A DNA stretch of 64,000 bases from Nipponacmea schrenckii (GCA_030562195.1 CM060199.1:10064338-10128337); one strand, 5' to 3'; counted from the stretch's first letter, positions 1-15,345 are shown. The notes: generated by a model from the sequence alone, not told the origin. Numbers and translations: made by a program.

Positions 1-3000
1 ATTTTATTATTCCTGTACTTATTATAATCATATTCCCATTTCACCATATATCATCTACCTGATCAATACATCTCATGTGGGTGTTAAAGCGTTCAGTTTT
101 AATGAGAGATCTATCTATTGTTTACCTCATGACATTCAAGCTTAATCATCACATTCTATTCCATTTACTCATTTTGGTGACTGATTTAACATTCCTTGGT
201 TTAAATGGAATATGGTTGATATTGAAGTGATATGATATTTCCACTTTTTGCTTTGCTTAGTTTTAACCTTGCATGTCACTTTGCAGAATGAAAATATTCT
301 GTTTGTCTACAATTAAATGAAAGTTTACATGTTTCCTTCATTTCAGACCTCAATTGTACATTCAAATTGATATAAGTTCTTGCATTGTTACATTAACAGA
401 CTGAACTTACAAATTATCAAGTTTGATTGATCACAAACTGAATGCATTATACTAATTCCAGAAAGTGAAGCAGGAGTTTTCTAAATGGGATAAATACAAT
501 TACAACATAGGGTACCTGAGAGTTCGCATGAACTAGGTGAACTACTCTAGTACAGGTATTCTACCAGTATTCTTACTAAGATTCGGGTACAGAGACACTT
601 AAAGAATCCAAATGTTAAAACGCAGAATTATGTACCTTGAGCAGTAATGAGTGGTAAACAATGTACCCATTAGAGATTAAAATCGTGTCTGACACAATTT
701 TGACTAATAAATTCATGACAATAAAATAAAACATAATATGAATTATTTTCAGTGATTCAGTCCATGTTAATTTCAGTCAATTGTAATACTTATTAGAGTT
801 AACAACAGGTGTATTCATAGCAGGTTATTTTAATCTTTTAAACAAAGTTCAGCTTTGAGTCCAATTCTAAGCTTTTTTTATAATAACAGCCTTTGAGGTT
901 TGCATGAAACTGTATTGTGACCATTTGTTTTGTTGTTTTGATATTTTTAGCATTCAGATTTTTGTCAGAGTTAACTTTGATTTTTGTTGTTCAGATTGGA
1001 CAATAAAACAAAACTCCATTTAATATAGACTATGCATGTTAACAATCAGAAAGAAGAATAAAATTCTGCTCGTCTGCCATTTCCTTATTGTACGCTTCAT
1101 AGCTCTACTCATCCTCACTTGCCCAATTAAGTGCAGAAAGGTAGAACACAAAACACTGTTAATTTTATTTTATAAAGGTATCCATTTGTTTCTTCATTCA
1201 AGGAAATTCTCATAGTCATGGTTGATTTGCTGAGCTTCAAAGTTAAAATGTAGTCATTTTTCTAATAATCAACTCTTAGTTCAGTTATAGATGTGAGTGT
1301 TAAATAATAGTAAACCACAATAATAAACCCTGAACTTTAGATATTGATGGTACATTTGATTAGATTGAAATTGGTGCAAATTTTTCTCTAATTCGTTTGA
1401 ATCAATTAATTGAAATGGATTTTCTAACGTGGGAAAGTCATGCATCTTTATACCCCACACCTAACTCTGTAAGTTCACCCACCCCTTCTTGACTGTGATA
1501 TTCAGATCACAGGAGCACTGTATAATAGTCAAGATGGATTTATCATGTGGTTTAATGGTAAAAAATTCGAAAATTTCAACAATATTTTATAATCATTCAT
1601 TCTTAAATTCTTACCAGAAATTCAATAATTTTAGATGTCTTTTTTGAAAGATTTTTGGGACATCGTGATATATTGTTTATAAGTGAATGAAAATCTAATT
1701 TCTAAGCATATAAAATATTGTTGGTTTGTCAAAGACCTCAAATTAAAGTAAATGAATGTTGTAGTTCAGAAACTGTATTTGATCATCAAATAAAAATCCC
1801 AAAAGCAGCAAGTTTCAAAACACATTGCTTACCTTTATTTAAGATCATAATAACCCCACATTGTTTCAATGCTGCTTAAGCTTCAATCCTCCTCCCAGGA
1901 TTAAAATACCTACTATCACATCTGGGTATACTGATAACATTGGTGATATACAGGTTATATCGATGTAACATGTACCAGCATAACACCTGTGTTCATGTCT
2001 CAATTTACCTGTAAGGTAATGCAATCAGGTGTTCTTGAGGATTAACAGCATCAGTTACACTTATCTTCTGTTCAAAGTTTATAGATAGTATATGAAGTAC
2101 TTTAAGCTACATGTTTCAGTTACATCATATATGTATGTATTCACAATATGTAACAGAAGTTTCGAATATTCATGTCATTGGCCTTGAAATGAATTTTTAA
2201 TGGAGATATTCAATATTACTTTAGAATTTTAAATGTGGTGATATAGCAAACATCATGATAGTGATCCCACAGCTGTGTTTTTTGTAAGGCATACTTGTAG
2301 AAGCTTATTGTCCAATGATATAGGCTTAGTTACTTAGTTCAGGTACCATATTTATGGAAAATGATATTAAAAACAGTGTTTTTTTAAAAAGTAATATGGT
2401 TGATGATATTTATTTTGATGAAGACATATAAGATGAAAGACAATACACGGGAACTAGGAGGGATATCACAAAGATAAACATATGGGTGGGTGAAAGATTA
2501 TGACAAGATGGCTGTCAGACCATGCTTACTTGACTACATTTTCATCCACTGAGCCATTTTCATTCCCTATCTTACATTCACTTCTGGTATACATGCAGAG
2601 AAATGCTCGACATTAACTTCCAGTAAAGTCACTATTTTTACATTATAATCATGACCCTTATCTGAAGATTTGTTCTGGAGCTGATGAACCATTGTCAGAA
2701 GCCAAGAAACACAGTCAATTTAAGTGTTAATATTTTATTGTCCATGTCCAATTAATCGTGATTGTGGGTTAAAATGTTGATTGTAACCTTGAATAAGTCC
2801 TTATTATTTAAGTATGGTTACAGAAAATGTAGGAAAGATCAATGCCAGGAGGAGTGACAAAGGACCAATTGATTAAAATATAAAATATAGCCTTTTTATT
2901 CTTTTACCACTATACTGCCACTTCCAAAAAAGAAATTAACTTTCACAAAAAAATAGGAAATCTCTTAACAAATGGACCTTTTTACCTTGGCAAGTTACAT

Positions 3001-6000
3001 ACTGTTAGCTTTCTGTCATATTTTCATCTATTTTTTTTTAGAAAAAAAAGTTACACCACAATTCCCTTGTCTGTTATTTCAACAAGAAACCAAAAAATAT
3101 TTCACTACTATACCACAATATTTGAACATCTACAATTTCGTTTATCTAACCTCCATCTTGTGTTATTTCTTGACAATGACAGTCATTTTTTCCTTCACTT
3201 GGATAAGATGCTTAATACAACCTAATTAATTCTCAATAAAATGAGATCAATATATAAAACAAGAATATTGCACTGTTAGTTTTTTGGTGTAAACATTGTA
3301 TATTTTTAGCATCCATTAAATAAAAGAAGTTGTTGGCTTATATATAGATCTCTTGCCATTCACTCCATCCAATTGTTGTACTGCTATTGTTATGCTATTG
3401 TGCTATATTACTGTGCTGTTTTTTTGTGTTATTTTTTGTGTTATGCTATTGCTCTGTTATTGCTATGTTTTTACTATGCTATTACTCTTGCCATTTGACT
3501 CTTTGTTATCATACTGCTTATCTTATACCCATTCTAAAACATCTTTTTAGTTGTATTTAGAAGATTGTATGAAAGATGACGAGATAGCAATATTATAACG
3601 AAAAAATCATCCAGATCTGATCTGGATAATGATTACAATTTTCCCACGCTGTTTTTAACATTTTTTACGTACATTGATTAATTTATTACAATGATTGACA
3701 GATTGAACATTTTTAATTAGGTTTTAATGATAGTGTTGTTGTTTCTTAAACACAAGTACATTAAAAAACATATGATTTAGTAGAAGTCTAATCAAGTCTT
3801 TTTATAAGTATGTTGCATGTCTTTTGAAGTGTATGTACATGTACTTGGAGAAAGTGCCAGCTCAAAATTACATAGAGATTGAATTTGGGTGACAAGATTC
3901 CAAAATGTATGGAACTAGGAGGTGTAGACTACTATCATTCAAAGTGTGCAAGTCACAGAAATTGATAGACATCCATACTTTCAGGCCAACACTGTATAAA
4001 TATTTCCACCAAAGTCAATCAAATCATGTCCAAAAAAAAATTAAAATACTACAAGTTTACAAATCAAGTGAATCTGGGAATATAGCAAATTTACACTGCA
4101 AAAAGATTACAAGAGTAAGGTGACTCAATTAGTTCGAAGAAGCCTTATCAAGCTATTTCCATAGCATGCACTCAAAACACTCTGAAACAGAATGATGGAT
4201 CAAGTACCATGGTATACATATTGGAACAATGATGTTATGTAGATATATATCATGATTGATATAGATACAATACATCATACAATAGACATCAATACATCAT
4301 GAAAAACATGAACTCATTATTTGTAATCATGTTAAATATTATCATGTATTATTAGGTGAATAGCATGTTTATATTGATAATATATGGATGACTTTGTCCG
4401 TGTCATTGTTTACAATTAAAATGTCATGTTATTAATATGTCAGAACAATTCGCTGACATGATTGATGTAGAAAATGGTCATCATGCTAGAATGATTGACA
4501 ATAATATTGGTTGATTTATGTTTAAAAAGTAAGACATTAAAGGTTTTCCATTCACCTTTTTTTATTTATCACTGAATTGACCAGAAAATGACAGGGAAAT
4601 ATTGAAAGAAGTCAGTGGTCTCCTTAGAAATTATGATGCAGTCAGCAAGAATAACTACCATGGATGCAGTGACTAATGTTACAGGTTCTAATTCCTAAGT
4701 GATGCAATGTGAATAGTCTGGAATATCAGCTTCAGCTGGAAGCAGATTCGAACTTATCATCAATTAAGAGAAGAGTCAACACTGTGCTTGTCCTTGAATA
4801 CTTTTTTATGGCATCAAACTAAGTAACTTGACAGAAAGTTTAATCCATGGTTCCAATAGAACTAAGTCCAGCAAATGGAATAACAGGCTACAGACTGTCT
4901 TCTATATCAAATTATTTATATTAAAACTGGACTTAAGCTGGAAATGTTAAAACGGAACAAAAGTTAAAGAAACAAGTTGCTATACGAAAAAGAGATGTTG
5001 TTGAGTTTTGTTGCAAAGTCTACTTTAATGTAATAAAAGGATTTGAAATTTGCCAATGGGCAGAAGAATGAGGCGATAATGATAAAATCAATATAATGAT
5101 GGATGAAGACAAGGAGACCATATTGAGTCAGTTTTATTTATTACTGATATAAATAACTTTCAATAATCACTTATATTTATTGAGATAATATGGTAAATTC
5201 TCATAATTATTCAACTCAATTCTTAGGTTAATGAGTAAAGTAATAATAGCATAATTGCATACTTTTAAAAAATGTAATATATTATCAGGACTGCAAAACG
5301 AAAATCGAAAAAAAAATTTTTTTTTTTTTAAATCTGCGTCATCTAATGAACATTTCACATGAGAAAATACATCAATCATGAGTAAGTATGTCATGATGAA
5401 AAGTTGAATCAGGTGTCTAGAAGGATAAGCATACCCTTATATATATATTAAAGAATCACCCATCATATGCCTGAATAAATTTAAAACTATAGCTAACTCA
5501 ATACTGATATATTCTAGATGTCTGTCAGAGTATCCTGGGTCATGTTGATCATGACTACAATATTTGCTGTTTAAGAAAAATACACTAAATAGAATATTAA
5601 TGCACTTTGTAACCTGGGTCAGCACTTCAGGTGAAAATCTTAAAATGCAGTGGACAACTTGAATTTTTTTTCCACATGTATCTTACTCAAAAATTTAACT
5701 ACTTTCTAATTTTGCTGTTTAAGACAAAAATCTACCAAAACAAACCAAAGTGTACTTTTGCATTACTTATTAATTACTTTGCCTTATTATTACTGTATTA
5801 AATATGAATTCAGATAAATATTAAACAAACCTGCAGGTTTTTATCCACATTCCATACCAAATACATTTTTGTCTTGTCTTGTAACTTGTATGCAACATTT
5901 AATGATGGCCTGGTACTTATAATTATGACCTAGTATTTTTAATGATTCTTCATGTCACCTTAAGTCAGATTGGGAATTTGTCATAAATTTGTGTCCACAG

Positions 6001-7260
6001 AAACAAAATATTTGTTTGTTTTTGAAAATGAATAATTCATATCTAAATTTTAAATATCATTGATGTAAATAATATTTATGTAAGATTGTGTAGCATAATA
6101 GTCAATAAAAACATACATTAATACATGAAGTCAGAACTATTTTCATAAAAGAAATAAAATGCATTGAATATCGAAAAATATTTTATGTTGAAAGTAAAAA
6201 GTTTTCAGATCAATGAAATAGTCAATAGAAAGGAATGTATAAAAGATGAAATATATCAAAGGATTTATTGTGGAATATAAAAAGTAATTGACCTACCTAT
6301 TAAAGGTTAAGAATAGTTTCCATTGTGAGTTTCATGTACAGTATTGAGTGAACAGAGTACATCACCTAATCTTAAAATCCCCCACGTGCCTAAAGTTAGC
6401 TACAACAACACTGTCGATGTAGAATAGGCCAGGTAAGGTCTTGCTTGGATTTATCACAGAAAATCAACAGGTAGATGGCCATTTTCAGCATCAATTTAAG
6501 TAAAAATAAAATTTGATGATAATAAAAAGCAAAAATATATTGCATTAACAGGTTTATTATGTATCAAATTACAGTAAAAGATAAAGTCTTTGTTATAAGA
6601 TTTGCCTTAGTGGTAATAGTGTGACCCTAGTTAAAACTATACAAGAGTTATAAATAGCTTGAACTGCCGACTACCGTGGGAAAATGACACACCAAATATT
6701 GATGGTCCTATTACAACATAGCCTATCAACATACATACACTTTTCTTTCTTGGAATTCTTCCGATAAGAGGTCGGAATAGTCTAGGTCACGGAACCCTGT
6801 GTCATTACTTTTATTTTGCATCATAATATCATAATTTGGATGATATTAGTGAACATTTTTTTCTTCAAACACTTAACCTTTCATTTCACTTCAAAGCTAA
6901 GGTGCATAATGCGAATTTCAAGAATTCCAAATCATAAGTGGCACCACCTGTAGAATTGGAATCCTTATTTGGCATGAGAGAAAGTCTGCTGAAAATGAAA
7001 TGGCGCTATTTGTCAGTTTTGAAGTAGAGAAAGATTGAAGTAGACATATGAATTTAATCAACAATCTTATTTATTTACCTCTCACCTATCAGGCCAAGAC
7101 TAATAATTCATCATATGATACACACCAGGTGATTTATAAAACCTTTTCATAATTCTTGACAGAAAAATCTCAAGCGTACAGAAACAAAACAAACGTCTTA
7201 TTTCATTTACCTGGCTTGAAAAGGTGAAGGGGGGAGGGGGTGATAAGGAATTTTGGGAAG
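1..7260. other. Gene-free AT-rich stretch
   Basis: No open reading frame here resembles a known protein, and no exon with convincing splice sites and conserved residues was found. The short open frames at 2972-3229 and 3353-3550 are low-complexity Phe/Leu/Cys/Tyr-rich translations of T-rich DNA. The segment around 3370-3500 is a degenerate TGCTATT-like tract. A dispersed-repeat tail sits at 1119-1173 and is listed separately. It could be intergenic DNA or part of a very long intron of a gene lying off the left edge. Confidence 0.6.
1119..1173 (+). repeat. Dispersed SINE-like tail, copy 1
   Basis: This copy carries the motif CCAATTAAGTGCAGAAAGG followed by a degraded AAAAC(T)...ATTTTATTTTA tail. 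The same tail recurs at 15920-15960 (inverted), 16396-16446, 44880-44935, 52555-52600 and 55313-55358. The consensus reads roughly AGTGCAGAAAGGA then CATAAAACTCCATTCATTT. This is the most diverged copy. A conserved 3' tail on otherwise different flanks fits a SINE or MITE family; the class is not resolved. Confidence 0.5.
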
Positions 7261-7269
7261 GAACCTAAA

Positions 7270-7890
7270 CAGATCTTTCAGCTAGCAAAACAATTAGTAG
7301 GAACAGCAGGTAAAGCAAATATTAAGAGATTATTTAGCTAGAAGAGCAAATATTTAGAGCCCTATGAGCTGGAAAAGCAATCATTGGGAACATTATCAGC
7401 AGGATAAGCAAATATAAGAGCTCAATCAGCTGGGATAATTTTCTGGAATATTAGCTACTCTATAAGTTTATCAGCTGGTTAAGCAAATATCAGCGGGTAA
7501 AACAAATATTAAGAGCTCTATGAGCTGGAAAAGCAAGCATTGGGAGCTCTATCAGCTGGTAAAGCAAACTATTCTTTGGAATTTTATGTACTCTATTAAC
7601 TCATAAAAAAGTTCTATTAAATATGACAACTATAAAGAGCTCTGTCAGCAAGTAAATATCAAGAGCTCTTTCACCTATTATTGCAAATATTTAAAGCTCT
7701 GTCTTTTGGAAGATCAAACATTAGGAGCTCTATCAGCTGGTAAAAGCATACTAGGATATATATCAGGTAGTATATTAAGAAGCGATTATCTGGTTGGCTA
7801 GTGAAGCAAATGTAAGAAGCTCTGTCAGCTGATGAGGCATATATCATCAGGTTTTAAAGCTTAGTCAGCTGGTAAAGCAAGATATTCATA
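7270..7890. repeat. Degenerate tandem array, GAGCTCTATCAGCTGG unit
   Basis: About a dozen irregularly spaced units (roughly 35-60 bp) read GAGCTCTATCAGCTGG then TAAAGCAAATATT. The cleanest are at about 7500-7565 and 7725-7745. Spacing and sequence have drifted, so this is an old array. The same unit reappears in a smaller cluster at 20495-20640. Confidence 0.7.
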
Positions 7891-7899
7891 TAATTTCTA

Positions 7900-9390
7900 G
7901 ACCATTCTATACAATGTGACTTATTTCAGATACTCAGTTAATTAGATTTTAACTGTTTTTGTGAACAACGAAAAATGTCAAAGGTTGTGTAATTTAAATA
8001 TTGTCATATTAAATCCTTAAAATTAAAAAAGTTTTTATGGTGAAATAAAACTATAATATAAAAAGAGTCATTATCTACAGTTATTACAGTAAATATGTTC
8101 TGATAAAGTGTTGAAATTATCTCAATTAAATTACAATGATAATTGCTTTACACCATAATTGATTATAAATTGTTTGATATTATTTATATTTTAAAGCATT
8201 TCTTTCCTATAACTTAGTAAACTGTTCATAATACTTGTAGGGTTCATCGATTGTATCCAAGATAATGTCAATATCTTTGGAGGTATCTATACATCATCAC
8301 AATGGGTTACTTTTATCAGAAGCTAGATGTTGACTTTCTATTTCAAAGAAATGACATTAACTGGCAAGTGCCCTCTATAGGTAACACATCTTCTGAAATA
8401 AAACTCAAATTAATGTGATTGGTACATTGTGCAAAATGACAAAGACATCAGCATTAGATGTAGAGAGTAACACTGTCGAACTGTGTAAATTTCAATACTT
8501 CCCTCAAATGCTGGATTTGCACACTGTTTTTTTATAGCAGAGGAGGGCTAGGGATGGATACCTTGCCATAAACTGTTCAAGCACTGTTGTTAAAAGGCAA
8601 ACCACAGACAAACTTATGAAAGCCTGCATTTTTTGAATATTTCGTCTAATATTCATCAAACAAAATCTTAACTGAATTCTAATGAAGATTAAGATTTAAG
8701 AAGCTGCCAAGAATTGCCAATTGTAATCATACAGGTCTTTTTATTGGTCAAAGGTGCACCACAACTATGCAGGTTGTGTCATATATTTGAGGTGCTAATT
8801 ATTCTAATTCTTTTTCTTGATTGTGATTGATAGCTTTTGTTTTTATTTGTCAGTGACTGATGATCTACATGTTGAGGCCATGTTTAATAGTTGAGAGTCT
8901 TAGTGCACGAGTTTTTACCAAGTTTAATGTGAATTTTCCAGAAACTTTAAAAATTCTTGGAAAAGATCAAAATGATTTGAATTCTTTTCTATTTGAAATA
9001 CAATTTCATGTCTGTGAATTAATTTGATATGATTAATGGTTTCAATGTGAATAAAGTAATATGAGTGGTCAAATTGTAGTTGAAGATGCTAAGAAACATT
9101 TTAACTTGCCAAAGTAGAATGATTGCATGTTATTGATTTTATGCTTCAAAGGCAGTAAAAAAGATATATCATGTGATAAGGCAAAAAATGTTAGCTATTA
9201 TAATGGTCTGATCTACATCCATGGAAAGAAATCAAATGCTGTATCATAATGGTAAATTGTTATATACTCATTATTGATTGGTAGGTAATGACTGTTTATT
9301 TTTGATGCTGATGTTATTTGTTTATCAATAGGATAAGATAAACGATAACCTGATGTCACTACCGATATTTGATTGACAATTGATTTCTCC
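7900..9390. other. Gene-free stretch
   Basis: I see no coding signal, no repeat array and no convincing splice sites. The composition is AT-rich, like the surrounding DNA. Confidence 0.5.
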
Positions 9391-9399
9391 TTTTCTAAA

Positions 9400-9790
9400 G
9401 AGTTCCCATGAGACTTTTGGAAATACCCTTATAGATTGTTAAGGTGCAGTTGTTGCGGTTGTCTCCATGAGACTCTTGGAACACCTTGGTTAATTGATAG
9501 AGTGCCATTTCTAGTATGGTAACCTTGAGACTCTTGGAACACCTTGGTAAATTGATAGAGTGCTATTTCTACTATGGTAACCATGAGACTCTTGGAAATC
9601 CTTTTATTTCTTCTATGGTATCCATGATAAACTTAGAAATCCTTTGTAAATTACTAGAGTGCAATTTCTATGGTATCTATGAGACTCTTGGAAATCTTTG
9701 TACATTAATAGAGTGCAATTTCTAGTATGATATCCATGAGACACATGGAAATCATTTGTAAATAGTGCTATGTACTATGGTATCTAGAGT
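9400..9790. repeat. Tandem repeat, about 58-bp unit
   Basis: Seven adjoining units of about 40-60 bp each begin with CATGAGACTCTTGGAA and continue with a variant of TTGGTAAATTGATAGAGTGC, a T-rich stretch and TATGGTATC. Units two and three are nearly identical over 58 bp, and later units are shortened or diverged. The 69-residue open frame at 9516-9725 is a by-product of the repeat and is not proposed as a gene. Confidence 0.8.
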
Positions 9791-9799
9791 AGTTATGGA

Positions 9800-12700
9800 A
9801 ATCTCTTTTCTAATTTTGAACTGAACTATAGAATCTGTAGGTCCTTATAATGTTCTTATTTTAGAAGTATTAAAAGAATACAATTTAAAACTTTTTAATA
9901 TTTAAATTTTACCGTAATATCTGTTTGAATATGAAAGGAAATTTTAAATGAGATTTATTTAAAATTCTGATTTTGCAAAGTGAGCAAATAATTTCTGAAA
10001 TTTTTTGGACATAAAAATCAAGGTATTTCAAGAAATGTAACTCCTCAAAAGTGAAAATTTTAATTATTTTAATTTTGAAACATACTTAATCTATTGATAT
10101 TGAATGATTGATAATTTCATTTGAAAATTGATTAGATAATATGAAGCCTAATTCTAATCAGGAAATTTCCCACGGTCAGAGAAGTTAATAATATTTAGTT
10201 CATTGATTGACAGACGCAACCATTAAATTAGAAAATGATTACCAATGGTCATGTAGATCAAGTCTATGAAGATTGATTCTACTTGATAAGATATCTAAAT
10301 TATTTTGTTGCTACTTTCGGTTTAGTCAATCTTTTATATTACGGGTTTATTTTGGAATTATTGATATATCCCTGGATTAGAAAGACAGTAACTAATTCTT
10401 AATTTGGCAACGTTATTTTTCCTTAGGAAGGAGTAATTTTTCTGATTACTTTTAAAGGTCATGCCTTGGGGTAATTGAGAATAAAGTCAATGGATTGTCC
10501 AAATCACATTAAACACAAATAAATCCAACAACTTACAAATTTCATGGCATATGTATAAGAATATTACCTAATAATAAATCATTATAACAAAATCCAAAAA
10601 TATACTTATCATGAATGAAAGCTTTTTCGTTTCTTTAAGAGATATTCTGTTGAAAATAATTCTTAGAATCAGAAGTTATTGTCAATTATTGGTATATCAA
10701 ACCAATCTGTTCGTGTCCTTGTTTAAGAATCTTAATCATTTTGCAAAATATGTTCAGTTCTACACCTCCTGCCACAGCAATCCCTTTCGATAGTCATCCT
10801 AGTCTGCTTTTTAGTCAAAGACATCTTGGCTTGAATTAGGTGAATTTCTTGACTTTTTTTTTTCCAAAATAAAACTTGATAAGCAATTGTAAGGAGCAGA
10901 TGGAATGTATTTTAATGATGAAAGGAACAAGGTAGAATTATAGTTTATCGTTAATTTGTAAACTGATGAATATGTAGACCACGTTTTAGACGGTGTGATG
11001 GATTGATAGACTACTAACCCCACCTAGTGTTAAAAAACTTCAATGATTTAATAATTACCTTTGTTAAGGTATGATACAAGAATAAAGAATGTAGTCTTTG
11101 ATCATAATGGTGTTTGTCTGGGTTATAACCTTGGCTCTCTCTCTTACTTATTAGATTGTGGGTGGTTGGCGGTCTGCTATCAAATAGGATTGGTGGATCA
11201 GATTACTCATTGTGGCAAGTAATCATGGACATCGCCAGATATGAACAATCAAATAATAATGAAGAAATAAAAAATTTTGCGTTAAAGACACTAGTTGCAA
11301 ATAGATATGTCCAAGTTGCTTGGTGATGATGTCATTGATACTGCCTGTTGTGTAAAAAAGGTGATTTGTTAGTATGCTGTTGAAAATAAATCGAACATCT
11401 AACTTATGTAAGTGGAACCAATCTAATCTTCACAGCAAACCTTGCAGAGTTCATTCCAATAAGTTTTCAATTGTGACACTTAAAAAGCCAATCTTGAAAA
11501 CAAGTTTCTTTGATGGAAACTAACAATCTTTTCATTGAATTTACTTCAATCAATATTGATTTGCAATTTTTGAACAATTTGTATGACAAAAAAAACATCC
11601 AATCAATGGAGCCCACTATTATAAAGACTTTAAACCAATCAAAGAGAGTAGGTAAAGGGAGGTAATAAACTTTTTTTTTTTAAATTGCTTAGAAGTTTTC
11701 ATACATATTTTGTTAATCATTTATTGAAGATACAACAAACATCATCAAATTTTATCATTCAGACAATTTGGTCAGTCAAGTTTTAAAGAAAATTCATATA
11801 TCTTTTAAAAGATAGACTTCATTTCTTAAAGATCTGAGTCCTTTGTGCTTAATAAAAGACCATACCAATTATGAAATTAGTTAGAATCAATCATAATTTG
11901 GGGAGTGGTATTATAGGGATAATAGGTCTTAGAATGAACGTAAAATTTGTAAATTTTAAACTGAGCCAATAAGAGCTCTATTCATCAGTAAACATACCTG
12001 CTGCCATAAATATAAAAAAAAAATCCGAAAAATATTTCATTATCCATTTAGATGCTTTGATTATTAAAAAATGCTCATTAAATTGATTAAGCGTTTTTCA
12101 AAAAAGACTTAGTTTTGTGAATTTTCCAGATTTTAAGAGATTCTATTACTTTATAACACCAGGTAAGTTCACTGATGAATATATACTCATATTGACCATT
12201 CTTGAAAACTAAAATTTTATGTTCATGCTAAAACGCAGTATACCTTTAACCATATTGTAGTCAATGATACAATCTTAAGGAACATTGTTAGTTATTATAA
12301 TGAGATAAATTTTTGGCCGATATGTCTAGTTAAACATGAAGAGATCTGGTTGAATGTATGATTTTGACCTTTATAGAAGTTGTGAGTGTCATGCTGTAAA
12401 CAGATCATGCTTGCTGCCTTCCAAACACCTGACTCCTTTTGAGGAAACCAATTACACTTATATAATTTTTGCTTTGGAGGAGATTTTTGCTTTTTTTTTA
12501 CTTGAATGGATTTTTATTCTACACAATTATACAACAATTATTATAGTATTGAGATGCTACCTATTCATTTGGAAATCATGTGTCATTGCCCTCTTAAATT
12601 TTATCTACTTTCTTCATCAGTGCAAAAATGCTTAATAAATAGGGCATAAAATTTGATTTCTTAAGTTGTTTAAACATAATTCTGAATGCTGAACCACCAT

Positions 12701-15210
12701 CCCTCTCATGCCCTTTGCCCTGCTAAAATGCACCTTGCGTTATTAGATAATGCAGAAGCAAAGATCTCAAAATGGTTTGTATTGTTAATCTGATGGTGCT
12801 AGCACTGCGGAAACTTTCCCTCCTAAAATATTTTAAAATATTATTCTATATACATTTTTGCAACAAAATATGAGTCAAAATGCAACAAATCTCAGACATG
12901 GTATGGGAGGCTTATGCTTTTCTGCCACATTTGTATATATTTGTGTATATTTGTACCCCCAGCCATGGGGGGATGGTACTGACATTGCTATTAGTTCAAA
13001 ATATTTAATATTCCATTAGAATGAGAAATATTGTTTGCAGATCGAAACTAAGCTTTACAAGAAATTTTCAAGATGAATATTGTGGATTATGGTGGTTGAA
13101 AAGAAACCAATTACTATTGACAACAACTAGTCACTATTCAACCAAAAGCACTGGCCCAGAATTTAAGTTCTGTATTAAACAGATTTCATGCTGATATAGT
13201 AAATATTATATGAGCCTACAGTAGTATAAAATTGCTACATAATCGTTCGACATAGAGACTACAATCTAATCAGCTCTCATCTCTCCTAGTAACAAAGCCA
13301 AGCAAACAAATTGAATACATATTTTATTTCGTGGGAAAATTTGCTATTTGATTGTTAAATGTGAGTTAGGGCCGGTTTGCCAGTTGTTCTAATTGCATAT
13401 ATGCAAATAAAAAGAAGGGTGTAGTGTATCATGCTGGGTTGAAATGGGTGAAAATGTAAGAGGAAAATATGTTTCGACTATTTGTCAATTTACTTAAATA
13501 AGATTTGCCAATCTCTAAAAAGTATTTCAAACATACAACTCATACATGTAATTGTTTTGTCAACTTCACATTTTATTTCCTTGTAAAATAAAACTGTACA
13601 ATTTTAATATATGAGAACCATATGAACAAAATGTCTCCTAAGCAAATAAAACAAAGTCTGTTGATAATAATTTTTAAAAAGATATTCTTGATAGAAAAAG
13701 GTGAACTGTTGATTTTTAAAGGTCACAATAGATGTCAATGTCACAGTGACCAGTGTCATGTCATGTCAATTTTTCATACTTAATACAGAACTGTCTATAA
13801 TCATACATTTCCAATATATGGAGATTTAATCAAACCTTGAACAAGTCTCTAGGGCATCAAGAAGCGCTCCCAGAAAAAGTTCAGGTTGTCTCAAAATTGT
13901 GTTCCCAGATTAAACAGGTGACATAAATTGATAAAAGTTTTAGGTATGATTTACAATTTCATCTGTTGACACAAATTGTTAACATGCTTTCAAAAATTGT
14001 TGAGTTATACTTTTTGTTTGGTTATTCCAGCAAAAAAACTGTATCCCAAATGCCAGGGAAAACTCTAAAATTGTGTTATATACTTTTTTTTTATTCTTTT
14101 GAATTTTGAAATCATGTACAAAAATATTTAAAAGTCTTTGAAATAATAAATTTATATATGCGAAATACTACATTATATCTAAAAATTTAAAGCACTTAAC
14201 AACTCTAACTTAAACAAATAAAATCTTTTTCTTATCGAATCTACTTAATAAGTTTACCTTCAGTACATCACATGACTGTATTTGTGCCCCCTCTTGACTC
14301 TTTCTTCTACAATACAAGAGGGGCATGCCCTTCTGTGTAATTCTTACTCTAAGTATCTGATGAATTATTTGAAAAGCGTGGGAAAGAACTTTCGTTAGTG
14401 TCAACAATGCCTGATACAAATAGGTGTATGTATGATATGATATAGGGTCGTGTATGAAAAAGGACATACATGATATTAAACAAAGACTTTGTCAACATGT
14501 GTATTATGTTGAAATAAGATTTTGTTCTGTAAAATAGAAATGCATTTTGAAAATAAAATTTGCTTTGTCCAGATGATGCAAGATATTTTAATACATCTTT
14601 TTAACAGTTTGTATATATGTTATTGTGGCTCTTTGGTCAAGAAGTGCCCAAGTTTCAAATTCTTTATTTTTGCCTGATGCTATGCCCTCTTGACAATTCT
14701 TTGGCCCTAACTTGGCCTCTCCATCTTATGATTCTTAGAAACACTATTGTCACGTGACCTTGGCCAGTGCTTCTATAAGAGGATATCTCCAATAACACCT
14801 AATACTGTCATAAGGTGTAACCCAGTGCAAACTGAGATTATATACTTAACTGTTTTGACAAATGCTTACTTGCACCAAATAAATGAATGGCTTCAACGCT
14901 CTCATAGCTTGACAAAGTGAATCTTCCCAGTTGATTTCAACCAGGACATAGTTTCTCACCTCCCCATACATTCTTTACAACTTGTGCACATGAATAACAT
15001 TTTCTACGACATTTCTTCAAATAACCAAACTTTATATTGTCTGCTACTTTCCCACCCTTTAGGCCTACTGATGTATTGTTATCTGGTGTCATTTAAATTT
15101 TCATTTTTTTTTTACTGTTACTTTTTTTTTATTAATATTTTGTTTGTTTGTGGTACATAATAAGGATGTTGTTATAATTATACAGCAGAATCCCAGAATA
15201 ATCCAAATAT
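9800..15210. other. Gene-free AT-rich stretch
   Basis: No exon or RNA gene is supported. The open frames at 10611-10793, 10811-11023, 12354-12635 and 14210-14467 lack recognisable domains and have AT-driven composition. Homopolymer runs are common. Confidence 0.5.
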
Positions 15211-15216
15211 ACCATC

Positions 15217-15345
15217 AAATTAAGGGGATTGTAAGGAGATTTTCTCCACTTTTCATATGTGTATCAGATAGGCCTACACTGATTTTCCTTTGTTCCAATT
15301 CTCAGTCACAGTTCTGTGGTTCCTGCAATTCTACTAAGTGTATGA
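15217..15345 (+). mobile_element. Partial copy of small inverted-repeat element
   Basis: GGGGATTGTAAGGAGATTTT, then TCTCC, CATATGTGTATCAG, a GTTCC...CAATTCT segment and a TTCCTGCAA(T/G)TTC segment run in the same order as in the element at 18903-19120. The inverted right end is not found here. It is probably a truncated sister copy. Confidence 0.5.

Noticed and set aside
2972..3550. Hydrophobic open frames resembling small membrane proteins
   Set aside because: Their Phe, Leu, Tyr and Cys content is explained by T-rich low-complexity DNA. No upstream or downstream support.
6600..6810. Possible inverted-repeat element around GTGTGACCCTAG and CTAGGTCACGGAACC
   Set aside because: The matching inverted segments are short and interrupted, with no target duplication.
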